Of a DNA stretch of 7,401 nt, positions 1 to 6,265 are shown one piece after another. The translations under genes and the position numbers were made by a program. The stretch covers positions 1-7,401 of the forward strand of contig VBMR01000184.1 of assembly GCA_005878325.1 (NCBI GenBank). The letters run 5' to 3'. Source of the stretch: Methanobacteriota archaeon (lineage in GTDB: Archaea > Thermoplasmatota > Thermoplasmata > RBG-16-68-12). The stretch's first letter is position 1, and every line of letters starts with the position of its first letter. Under the pieces are notes generated by a model. The model saw only the letters and a program-made list of their open reading frames with translations. It had not been told where the DNA came from and did no database searches.

Positions 1-1
1 C

Positions 2-520
2 GCGAGAAATGCAAAAGCCCTCGCGGCAGGAGTGGAGGATCCGGGAAAGGGGGAATCGCTGTTCGAACTCCTTGAGCATGTGTGGGCGCTCGGTGCCGCA
101 AACCAACTCGCGGCGAAGAAGGATTACCGAGGGGCCGCGATCCGCGCCAAGGACGCCGTGTCGAGTGCGACCATCGGCGTCTGCGCGAACGTGGGTTGCT
201 TCGAATTCGTGGGGGAGTGGGAAAGTGGCAAGATCGACTTCGAGGCCTTCACCAAGAAGGTCGCGGATTTCCTGGAGCCCAAAGGCGTCCTGTATGCGGG
301 CCAGTTCAAGCGAGTTCTCGATGCCGTTCACGATATCGGGACGAACTGGAATGCCGTTGCGGGCAAAGGGGAGCAGGCGCTCGCGGCACGCACCGCGATG
401 GCGGGCGGCGCATGGTGCCTCCTGACATCCGTCTCGATTCGTGAACTCCTAGGGACGCCTCCAAAGTTCGCCGCCGGCGACTTCGGAGAGATCGTGGAAC
501 GAATCCTCCCGCGCGCCTGA
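2..520 (+). CDS. Hypothetical protein, 5' end outside the window
   Basis: I do not recognise this protein. The frame is open from base 2 to the TGA at 518-520, giving 172 residues with no start codon required inside the window. A GTG at 32 could start a 162-residue form, but the only GGAG before it touches the codon (no spacing), and the open frame continues to the edge, so the true start probably lies further left. The sequence is rich in Ala, Lys and Glu with no strongly hydrophobic segment, suggesting a soluble, mostly helical protein. It has three cysteines, two in a C-A-N-V-G-C stretch in the first half and one near the C-terminus, with no zinc-binding pattern. A remote helical HEPN-like fold is conceivable but I see no catalytic RxxxxH motif. 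It converges on thyX with 25 bases between stop codons. Existence as a gene is fairly secure; function unknown. Confidence 0.7.
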   Translation, partial: ARNAKALAAGVEDPGKGESLFELLEHVWALGAANQLAAKKDYRGAAIRAKDAVSSATIGVCANVGCFEFVGEWESGKIDFEAFTKKVADFLEPKGVLYAGQFKRVLDAVHDIGTNWNAVAGKGEQALAARTAMAGGAWCLLTSVSIRELLGTPPKFAAGDFGEIVERILPRA

Positions 521-545
521 TCAGGAAACCATCGCAAACTCGGCC

Positions 546-1340
546 TCAGACCTTGCTTCGCAGCTTTGGTTTCCAAGACCTCGTCCCATCGGTCAGCTCT
601 ACCGAGTCAAAATCCTGGTACAGCTGTGGATAGTCCTTCTTGCAGATTTCCGCGACCTGATCAAACACCATTCGGATTTCCACTTCGGCCGCCGGATCGG
701 TCCTCATCTCGATCACCCATCGCAGGGTTCTATGGTTCGCGGTCCAAATCATGTTCGTGGCCATTCCGTCCGGCAGGACTCGCCGGAGGGCAGATGTCAG
801 GCGCTTCTTCTGGTCCATGGATAATTTGTCCCAGCCAATTCCCGCCTCTAGCTGGCGGTAAGCCTTCTCCAGCCCTTCAACCGAACTGACCATCGCTTCT
901 CTCTGAGCCTTGTCGAGCTCATCCGGAATCCAGAATCCGAGTTCCCGCGGGCGAACGTAACGCAGCGACTCCTGGCTGATTGCTGTCCCCACACGGTGGC
1001 GCACGATTTCGTGGCTGCAAACTCGACTTATATTCAAGAACGCAAATGAAATTTGCGAGTGCTCCAGAATCGATCCGTCGCCGCGAAGGAGGATATTCTT
1101 GAAGTACTCAGACGGCTCATCGCGGATCCTCACGACATTCGGATTTAGTCCGGGCTCGTAACTCTCGTAGCAAATGCGTCCGGCGAACTCGATCAATGTT
1201 TGGCCGTCCGAGCCGTGCGAGGACAGGAATTTTAACGTCGACGGATCTGAGACACCTATGGTTTTCAAAGTCTCTTGCAAGGCGGAAGGATCGACTTTCG
1301 TCTCCCCCAACTTAATCACTTTGGGTCGGACCAATTTCAT
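546..1340 (-). CDS. thyX: Flavin-dependent thymidylate synthase ThyX
   Basis: ThyX makes dTMP from dUMP in the cytoplasm using methylene-tetrahydrofolate, FAD and NAD(P)H, replacing the unrelated ThyA. The 264-residue length is at the upper end of the family. Residues 91-99 (ILEHSQISF) match the conserved LEH segment near the flavin. The family signature is at 114-128 (RHRVGTAISQESLRY), with RHR at 114-116. The C-terminal block at 201-223 (ANHRTLRWVIEMR then TDPAAEVEIR) matches the conserved substrate-binding region. The signature has eight residues between RHR and the final Ser, where the textbook motif is RHR-X7-S. The ATG at 1340 is the natural start. A TATA-like box at 1400-1406 and a hairpin at 1355-1374 lie upstream. 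G+C is visibly lower than in the neighbours (26 of 60 bases at 1021-1080). Family assignment is secure. Confidence 0.96.
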   Translation of the reverse strand: MKLVRPKVIKLGETKVDPSALQETLKTIGVSDPSTLKFLSSHGSDGQTLIEFAGRICYESYEPGLNPNVVRIRDEPSEYFKNILLRGDGSILEHSQISFAFLNISRVCSHEIVRHRVGTAISQESLRYVRPRELGFWIPDELDKAQREAMVSSVEGLEKAYRQLEAGIGWDKLSMDQKKRLTSALRRVLPDGMATNMIWTANHRTLRWVIEMRTDPAAEVEIRMVFDQVAEICKKDYPQLYQDFDSVELTDGTRSWKPKLRSKV

Positions 1341-1354
1341 TTGGGCGCCCCCGA

Positions 1355-1374
1355 CGCAAGGCTTGGGCCTTGCG
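1355..1374 (-). promoter_or_regulatory. Perfect hairpin in the predicted thyX leader
   Basis: Bases 1355-1362 (CGCAAGGC) and 1367-1374 (GCCTTGCG) are exact reverse complements around a four-base loop. If the TATA-like box at 1400-1406 is used, transcription would begin near 1376, so the hairpin would form the very 5' end of the thyX mRNA, followed 14 bases later by the ATG. A second 8-base palindrome (GGGCGCCC, 1343-1350) lies between hairpin and start codon. It could be an operator, a protecting 5' hairpin or a translation control element. No U-run follows on either strand, so it does not look like an intrinsic terminator. The structure is directly visible; the role is inferred. Confidence 0.45.
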
Positions 1375-1399
1375 GGTTTCGTCTCTGATAGGAGTCCCC

Positions 1400-1406
1400 A
1401 TATAAT
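1400..1406 (-). promoter_or_regulatory. TATA-like box of thyX
   Basis: On the - strand this reads ATTATAT, an AT island in the 93-base gap between the ASCH-like gene and thyX. Archaeal TATA boxes sit about 26 bases before the transcription start, which would place it near 1376 and give thyX a leader of roughly 36 bases. This suggests thyX can be transcribed independently of the two genes upstream. Confidence 0.45.
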
Positions 1407-1433
1407 CTGTTATGGACGGGATGGCTGGCGACC

Positions 1434-1790
1434 CTAGAGCCAACGAAACAGGACTTTCCAGAACTCGGCCTTCTCCGTCTTGCGCACGCCCGCGAGGACG
1501 GTCGCAAGAAGATGTTTCTTCTGGGCCTCCACGGTCTCATAGCCCGCCGACATCGCGTCGTATTGGGACAGCTTCTCTAGGACCGTCTTCTCGACGAGGA
1601 TCGCTTGTCCTTCTCCAACGACCTCGTCCTTGAACTTCACGACGAGTCGGTTTCCGGGCACGAGGTTCATCCGATCGTGCTCCTCGGGCGTAAGGTACGT
1701 CTGGTACACGTACTGCTTGCGAATCTTCTCCTCGGCCCCCGGATACGCAATCACGATCGTCTTAGGGGGGGCGGCGTTCGGCGGGATCAT
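1434..1790 (-). CDS. Small ASCH/PUA-like domain protein
   Basis: A 118-residue protein whose central and C-terminal part resembles ASCH domains, the PUA-like fold linked to RNA binding or nucleoside handling. Visible marks are a V-P-G-N-R-L-V-V-K-F strand after a turn (44-53), corresponding to the usual 'GD.i.v' strand, then a V-G-E-G-Q-A-I-L-V strand (58-66), then A-G-Y-E-T-V-E (82-88) like the 'GF.s.ee' helix start of ASCH proteins, and a closing aromatic/hydrophobic strand, KVLFRWL (112-118). The first 25 residues are a proline-containing extension. ATG at 1790 is the only usable start: the frame upstream is closed by the TGA at 1839-1841 and has no other ATG, GTG or TTG. It starts 48 bases after the peroxiredoxin stop with no clear promoter between, so cotranscription with bcp is likely. 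The assignment rests on remembered family pattern and is moderate; the cellular role is unknown. Confidence 0.75.
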   Translation of the reverse strand: MIPPNAAPPKTIVIAYPGAEEKIRKQYVYQTYLTPEEHDRMNLVPGNRLVVKFKDEVVGEGQAILVEKTVLEKLSQYDAMSAGYETVEAQKKHLLATVLAGVRKTEKAEFWKVLFRWL

Positions 1791-1838
1791 CGACTCGGTC
1801 GCGGATGAACTGCCCCACCGGGATGAAACTTTCTCCCG

Positions 1839-2291
1839 TCAGAGGGCGGCCAAGACCTCGTCCGTGTGGCCTTCGACCTTGACTTTGGGCCAGATCCGGC
1901 TGATCTTGCCTTCCTCGTCGATGAGGAACGTGGTCCGTACGATCCCGAAGAACTCGCGGCCGTAGAGGTTCTTCATCTTCCAGACGCCGTAGGCGTCGGT
2001 GACCTTGCCTTCGTCATCGCTCAGGAGGGGGAAGTTCAGATCGTACTTGTCGCGGAACTTCGCGTGGCTCGCGGTGTCGTCGCGGCTGACCCCGAGGACG
2101 ACGGCTCCCTTCGACGTGACCCGCGCCAGGTTGTCCCGGAAACTGCAAGCCTCTTTCGTGCATCCCGGCGTGTCGTCTTTCGGATAGAAGTACAGGACGA
2201 CTTTCTTCCCGCGGAAGTCTTTCAGCGCATACCGACGCCCGTCATCCGATTTCAGGGCGAAATCCGGCGCCCTCTCACCGACGGCGACCAT
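1839..2291 (-). CDS. bcp: Bcp/PrxQ-type thiol peroxidase
   Basis: A cytoplasmic atypical two-cysteine peroxiredoxin that reduces hydrogen and organic peroxides with thioredoxin-like donors. The 150-residue length is typical. The thioredoxin-fold active site is at 36-53 (YPKDDTPGCTKEACSFRD). C44 is the peroxidatic cysteine within T-P-G-C, T41 the conserved threonine, and C49, five residues on, the resolving cysteine characteristic of the Bcp/PrxQ group. R119 in RTTFLID (119-125) is the conserved active-site arginine. The N-terminal V-G-E-R-A-P-D-F-A-L is the usual family opening, which supports the ATG at 2291. There is no signal peptide. It is probably the first gene of a transcript with the ASCH-like gene and diverges from the large membrane protein gene. 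No ribosome binding site is visible, suggesting a very short leader. Confidence 0.97.
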   Translation of the reverse strand: MVAVGERAPDFALKSDDGRRYALKDFRGKKVVLYFYPKDDTPGCTKEACSFRDNLARVTSKGAVVLGVSRDDTASHAKFRDKYDLNFPLLSDDEGKVTDAYGVWKMKNLYGREFFGIVRTTFLIDEEGKISRIWPKVKVEGHTDEVLAAL

Positions 2292-2323
2292 GTCGCACCG
2301 AGCCAGGACACACGTCCGTTCGG

Positions 2324-2329
2324 CTTAAG
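2324..2329 (-). promoter_or_regulatory. Possible weak TATA-like element before bcp
   Basis: CTTAAG lies about 35 bases before the bcp ATG and is the only A/T-rich hexamer close upstream. It would give a leader of about nine bases. The same hexamer stands at the canonical distance before the gene starting at 7189, which is the main reason to list it. It is a weak match to an archaeal TATA box, and a restriction-site-like hexamer can occur by chance. Confidence 0.25.
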
Positions 2330-2417
2330 CGCACCGATTCCGAGCCCGGTCCAACGATGCCGTCCGACCCGTGGCCCCGTCCAATGTAGTATCAGCGTTG
2401 GTATTTGTCTTCGCACC

Positions 2418-2428
2418 TTTTATGTAAA
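2418..2428 (+). promoter_or_regulatory. TATA-like box of the large membrane protein gene
   Basis: TTTTATGTAAA is the most AT-rich stretch in the bcp/large-gene intergenic region. Centred near 2422, it predicts a transcription start around 2448 and a leader of about 38 bases containing the ribosome binding site at 2476-2480. This placement also argues that translation starts at 2486 and not at the in-frame TTG at 2405, which would be upstream of the transcript. Confidence 0.4.
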
Positions 2429-2475
2429 CGGACCAGGTTTGTTTTCATACGCCCTCCTAGCCGCAGGATTCCCAA

Positions 2476-2480
2476 GGGAG
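2476..2480 (+). promoter_or_regulatory. Ribosome binding site that fixes the start at 2486
   Basis: GGGAG stands five bases before the ATG at 2486. It is the clearest Shine-Dalgarno sequence I see before any gene here and supports ATG 2486 over the upstream TTG at 2405. The latter would add 27 residues translated from apparent promoter and leader sequence. Confidence 0.6.
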
Positions 2481-2485
2481 ACTTC

Positions 2486-5179
2486 ATGCCCCGCAAGGCG
2501 AGTTCGAAGAAGAAGTCGTCGACGCCGCCTCCGTTGCCCTTTACCCCAAGCCAGCCGGTCACCCCGCTCCTGTCCAGGCCGGCCACCCCGCTTCCGTCTC
2601 CCCCGCGCCAACCGACCCCGATCCCGTCGAAGCCGAAGACGAAGGCGCCCCGGACCCCTCCCCCCGAGCCCATGGAGCCCATCGATAGCTCGAAGCAGGG
2701 ACTGCTCCAGCTCACGTTCGCGCGGCACGCGCACGGATACGGCATCCTCGGGGCCACCGCCCTCCTCTTGAACACGATCCTCCTGCTCACCCTCGGGAGC
2801 CCGCCGCCCACCCTGCCGGGGGGGATCCGCGTCGACCTGATCCTGTACCTCCTGCCCGCCGTGGCGGGGGCGCTCGCGTCCTGGGACGCGGTCCGTCTGA
2901 AGCGGGCCCCGTATCGCAGCCACTACGTGTCCGGGCACTTCGCGGTCTCCACGGCCGGGATGCTCCTGTTCTTCATCACCGCCCTCTCGATCATCATCGT
3001 GATCCGACAGTCTCCCCCCGAATGGCTCCTCCCGTTGCTGTACCCCGTCGCCGTGTCCGGCGTGCCCCTCACGATCGTGTCGATGGGCATGACGTGGCAG
3101 GGCATCTCGTCCCGCAAGCTCGGCAGCGTCGCCGCCGCCCTCGTGCTCCCCGTGGTCATGTCCGTCCTCTGGTTGCTCCCGGTGTTCGGCATCCTGGACT
3201 ACACCCCCGACTCGCCGAACTGGTTGAACCTCCGCGCGGTCATCTTCCTCACGGGCGCCCTGACGATGGAGATCTCCGGATCCCTCCTGCACATCATCGC
3301 GTCCTCGACCTCCGTGTACCAGCGGGAGATCCTGAAGGCGGACAACTCGAAGGTCGAACAGTCCGACGTCGCCTCGCGGGAGGCGGCGATGGAGAAGGGC
3401 ACCGCCCAGCTCCAGGACCTGGACCGGAAGGTCGCCGCGACCCGGGCCGAGACCGAGGCGAAGGCGGAGGAGATGCGCCTCCGCGAGAGCGACCTGGCCA
3501 CCCTCAAGAAGGAGCTCGACCGGACGAAGCAGGCCTTCGCCGCCCGGGAGGTGACCCTCGCAGAGCGGGAGAAGGAGGTGAAGCGCGCCTCGATCGAACT
3601 CACGTCCAAGGTCCGCGGCTCCGAAACGAAGCTGAAGTCGATCGAGGAACGGGAGACCCGTCTCCAGGAAAGCGAAAAATCGCTCGACGGGACTCGCACC
3701 ACACTCTTGAAAAAAGAGAAGGAGCTGGACCTGAAGGATTCCGAACTCCGGATGAAGGGCGAGAGGTTGGAGGCCACGCACTCCGCCGGCGAGGCGACCC
3801 GACTCCGGGAGCTGAAGGATTGGGAGCAGAAGATCCTCGCGAAGGAGAAGGAACTCGGCAAACAGGAGGTCGAGCTCCGCACGATGGAGCAGCGGCTCCG
3901 CACGCAGTATGAGAACGCGACCCGCATCGACAAGCAGTTCCAGGGCCAACGGCGCTCGATGGAGGACCGCGAGTCGGAATTCGTGTCGCGGGAGAAGGCG
4001 ATCGCGGACCAGGAGACCGCGCTGCGACAGCGCGCCGCCGAGCTCGAGCGGCAGGCGGCCTCGGTCGACGAGGCCCAGCAGGCCCTCGACACGAAGTCGA
4101 AGAAGTACTCGGACCTGTTCAAGGACCAGAAGATGAAGGAGGCCGCGGTGGGCTCGAATGCCGAGGACATCCGGCGGCAGAAGGAGGCGCTCGGCTCCCG
4201 CGAGAAGAAGCTCGCCGAGATGCAGGCGAACCTTCAGTCGGAGATCAAGCGGCTGAACGAAGAGAACCGGGCCCTGATGGAACGGGCCAAGGAGGTCGAG
4301 GAGAAGGAGTCGGACGTCCAGCTCCGGGCGCTCGAGCTCGAGACGAAGGCCCGCGAAGGTCGCGCGGGAGGCGCCACGCCGGGGATGCGGGACATGGACC
4401 GGGAAGGGCAGCTGGAGGCCTGGGAGACCCGGCTGCGGGAACGCGAGGAGGAGCTGAAGCGGCACACGTACCAGAAGGAGAAGGAGATGGAGATGGGGGA
4501 GGGCGCGCCCTTCAATTCGAACGTCCTCTTCGTCGGCCCGGCCTTCGTTGGCAAGGAGGTCCTCCTGTTGAACTTCATCGCGGAGGGCCTGAAGAAGGGC
4601 GTCCCGGCGATCATCATCACGACGACGAAGCTGCCGGTCGACATCTCGAAGGATATCGCGCCGATCCTGCCGACGTTCGTCGAGTACGACCAACTCGGCC
4701 TCGTCCGCTGGATCGACTGCACGTCGCCGATCGCTTCGGGCAAGCCGACGCGGGAGAAGAACGTCTGGCGGGTGAATGGGCCGACGGACTTCGAAAACAT
4801 CTACCAGATCGTGAGCCAGCTCGATGAGGAGTTCAAGAAGAAGTATCCCTACTTCCGGCTCGCCTACCTCACCCTGAGTTCGTCCATCACCCAGGCGGAC
4901 GAGCGGGAGGCGATGACCTTCTTCCAGCGGATCGTGAACCGGCTGCGGCAGACGAAGGCCGTCTCTGTCATCGCCCTGGAGCGGGGGATGCACAACGATC
5001 AGACGTTGGAGGCGCTCGAGCACATGGTCGACGGCGCGATCCACTTCAAGTCGGACAAGCAGAAGACGATGCTGCAAGTCAACGGCCTCGGCGAGGTCCA
5101 GACGCACGATTGGGTGCCGTACAAGCACACGAACAAGGCGATCATGATCGGGTCGTTCCAGCTCGAGCGCATCCGGTGA
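2486..5179 (+). CDS. Six-helix membrane protein with long coiled coil and degenerate KaiC-like domain
   Basis: An 897-residue protein in four parts. Residues 1-70 are a basic, disordered tail with 23 prolines in the first 65 positions. Residues 86-270 hold six predicted membrane helices (about 86-104, 116-134, 155-174, 180-202, 213-235, 250-270). An even number places both ends on the same side, presumably the cytoplasm. Residues 280-665 are a charged coiled coil, with no proline from 245 to 631 and recurring REKE/REK-L patterns, ending in a Gly-rich hinge near 626-634. Residues 675-897 are KaiC/RecA-like: NVLFVGPAFVGKE at 679-691 sits where Walker A belongs, but the Ser/Thr after Lys is Glu (E691). 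The Walker B strand (792-802) has Ser where Asp is expected. LEHMVDGAIHF (844-854) and the final G-S-F-Q-L-E-R-I strand fit KaiC-like proteins such as ArlH and Rad55-like ATPases. It may be a membrane-anchored scaffold or sensor, not an active ATPase. Function unknown. It has a single cysteine, C745. Confidence 0.93.
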   Translation: MPRKASSKKKSSTPPPLPFTPSQPVTPLLSRPATPLPSPPRQPTPIPSKPKTKAPRTPPPEPMEPIDSSKQGLLQLTFARHAHGYGILGATALLLNTILLLTLGSPPPTLPGGIRVDLILYLLPAVAGALASWDAVRLKRAPYRSHYVSGHFAVSTAGMLLFFITALSIIIVIRQSPPEWLLPLLYPVAVSGVPLTIVSMGMTWQGISSRKLGSVAAALVLPVVMSVLWLLPVFGILDYTPDSPNWLNLRAVIFLTGALTMEISGSLLHIIASSTSVYQREILKADNSKVEQSDVASREAAMEKGTAQLQDLDRKVAATRAETEAKAEEMRLRESDLATLKKELDRTKQAFAAREVTLAEREKEVKRASIELTSKVRGSETKLKSIEERETRLQESEKSLDGTRTTLLKKEKELDLKDSELRMKGERLEATHSAGEATRLRELKDWEQKILAKEKELGKQEVELRTMEQRLRTQYENATRIDKQFQGQRRSMEDRESEFVSREKAIADQETALRQRAAELERQAASVDEAQQALDTKSKKYSDLFKDQKMKEAAVGSNAEDIRRQKEALGSREKKLAEMQANLQSEIKRLNEENRALMERAKEVEEKESDVQLRALELETKAREGRAGGATPGMRDMDREGQLEAWETRLREREEELKRHTYQKEKEMEMGEGAPFNSNVLFVGPAFVGKEVLLLNFIAEGLKKGVPAIIITTTKLPVDISKDIAPILPTFVEYDQLGLVRWIDCTSPIASGKPTREKNVWRVNGPTDFENIYQIVSQLDEEFKKKYPYFRLAYLTLSSSITQADEREAMTFFQRIVNRLRQTKAVSVIALERGMHNDQTLEALEHMVDGAIHFKSDKQKTMLQVNGLGEVQTHDWVPYKHTNKAIMIGSFQLERIR

Positions 5180-5197
5180 CGAGCCTCAGATGGGCCT

Positions 5198-6154
5198 TTA
5201 CGAGCCGGGTGTTTCTGAAGCAGTCCGATCGGATTCTCGGCGACCGAAGTGCTGAGCCGCGATCACGCCCGCGATCACCATCGCGCCCCCGATGATCGTC
5301 GCGAACGAGAGCCCTTCCCCGAGGATGGCAATGCCGCCGACGACCGCGACGAAGGTGCTCGCATAGATGTACGCGGCAGCGGAGGCGGCGGGCAATCGAG
5401 CGAGGGCCCGGAACCAAATCGTGTAGCCGAGGAAGGTGGGAAACAGGGCCAGGAATAGAACGGGGGCCCAGCCTTCCCATCCCATGCTCGTGATGTCTCC
5501 GAGGAAACCCGGGAACGTGATCCCGACGAGAGGGAGCAGCAGAACGGTGCCGATCACCAGGGTCCACGTCACGAACGTGAGGGGCGGATATCGACCCAGG
5601 GACCGCTTCCCGAACACCGCATAGAGGGCCGACAAGACCGCTGATGGGATCACCGCGAGAGCCCCGCCGGACGCTTGGAACCGGAATTCGCTCTCGGGTT
5701 GCGCGAAGAAGATCATGAGGCCGAGCCCGGCAAAGGCGAGGAGGATTCCCGCGGCCTGCGCCCCTCGGATCCGTTCCCGCAGGAGGAGGATGGACATCGC
5801 CGCGATGAAGGCAGGGGTCGAGGCGATGATCAAGGACGCGGTGCCCGCCGTCACGGTCGGATCCGACTCCCCCAGGTTCAGGAATAGGTGGTAGCCGGTG
5901 AAGCCTATGAACGCGAGGAGGGCAAGCCGCGGGAGGTCTCGTTTCTGCGGCAGAGGTCGGAGTCGTTGGGTCGCCGCAAGAGACCCGACGAAAAGGACAT
6001 CCGATACCGCGAACCGCAAGAACGTCAGGGTGATCCAGGACATGTGGACCAACGCCTGTTTGATCGCGACGAACGCGAGTCCCCACAGCAGGACGAGGAG
6101 TGCCATCGAGGCGTGGACGGCCCGGTCGCTACCGAACCGGTCCACCGTCGCCAT
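5198..6154 (-). CDS. EamA-family (DMT superfamily) transporter
   Basis: An integral membrane transporter of the drug/metabolite superfamily, likely moving an amino acid or similar small metabolite; the substrate cannot be read from sequence. The 318 residues hold ten hydrophobic helices (about 15-35, 40-60, 76-94, 104-124, 132-151, 162-182, 191-211, 228-248, 258-278, 283-302), arranged as two EamA repeats (15-150 and 163-301). Typical marks are L-L-W-G-L-A-F-V in helix 1, F-L-R-F in helix 2, ASLIIASTPAF (106-116) leading helix 4, and AYIYASTFVAVVGG (261-274) in helix 9 followed by G-E (279-280). These are the two-copy family patterns. The last 16 residues are polar. ATG 6154 is supported by a TATA-like box centred 26 bases upstream, implying a leaderless message. 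Its 3' end faces the end of the large + strand gene, 18 bases away. Confidence 0.95.
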   Translation of the reverse strand: MATVDRFGSDRAVHASMALLVLLWGLAFVAIKQALVHMSWITLTFLRFAVSDVLFVGSLAATQRLRPLPQKRDLPRLALLAFIGFTGYHLFLNLGESDPTVTAGTASLIIASTPAFIAAMSILLLRERIRGAQAAGILLAFAGLGLMIFFAQPESEFRFQASGGALAVIPSAVLSALYAVFGKRSLGRYPPLTFVTWTLVIGTVLLLPLVGITFPGFLGDITSMGWEGWAPVLFLALFPTFLGYTIWFRALARLPAASAAAYIYASTFVAVVGGIAILGEGLSFATIIGGAMVIAGVIAAQHFGRRESDRTASETPGS

Positions 6155-6175
6155 GACTGCCGGAGAGGGGCGATT

Positions 6176-6184
6176 GATAATAAG
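6176..6184 (-). promoter_or_regulatory. TATA box of the EamA transporter gene, leaderless type
   Basis: The - strand reads CTTATTATC, centred at 6180, exactly 26 bases from the A of the ATG at 6154. This is the canonical archaeal TATA-to-start distance, so transcription would begin at or next to the start codon. No Shine-Dalgarno sequence is present, as expected for a leaderless message. It lies in the 111-base gap after the upstream gene, so the transporter probably has its own transcript. Confidence 0.6.
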
Positions 6185-6265
6185 TTGCGGGCGTCGAAGG
6201 CCGGTACCCGATGACGAAGGGGAGTTCGGCGATCCGCGGCGCCCGACGCGTCGAGTGAGTGGACT

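Noticed and set aside
1355..1380. The 1355-1374 hairpin as an intrinsic terminator on the + strand
   Set aside because: No + strand gene ends before it and the sequence after the stem is GGGTTTCGTCTC, not a T-run.
2405..2485. TTG at 2405 as the start of the large membrane protein
   Set aside because: The 27 extra codons cover the TATA-like box and the leader, and the ATG at 2486 has a well-placed GGGAG.
1866..2771. A 301-codon + strand open frame overlapping bcp and the large gene
   Set aside because: It runs antisense through the whole peroxiredoxin and then out of frame into the large gene, and its product is a low-complexity Arg/Pro/Ser stretch.
3350..4480. Recurring REKE/REK-L-like segments considered as a tandem DNA repeat
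   Set aside because: The similarity is at the level of coiled-coil residue pattern only; the bases differ between copies and there is no fixed period.
2420..5128. A 902-codon open frame on the - strand opposite the large membrane protein gene
   Set aside because: It has no stop because the + strand gene uses G/C-ending codons; its translation is dominated by Leu, Arg, Asp, Gly and Val, with no domain motifs, whereas the + strand reading has membrane helices, a coiled coil, a KaiC-like domain and a ribosome binding site.
5142..6086. A 314-codon - strand open frame within the transporter gene
   Set aside because: It is another frame of the same strand as the EamA gene, rich in Arg, His, Pro and Gly, with no membrane helices or motifs; the overlapping frame is a clear transporter.
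6244..6253. Ten-base palindrome CGACGCGTCG after the 6266-7189 gene
   Set aside because: About seven such palindromes are expected by chance in a window of this size, it is not followed by a T-run, and it does not sit at a promoter-relevant position.
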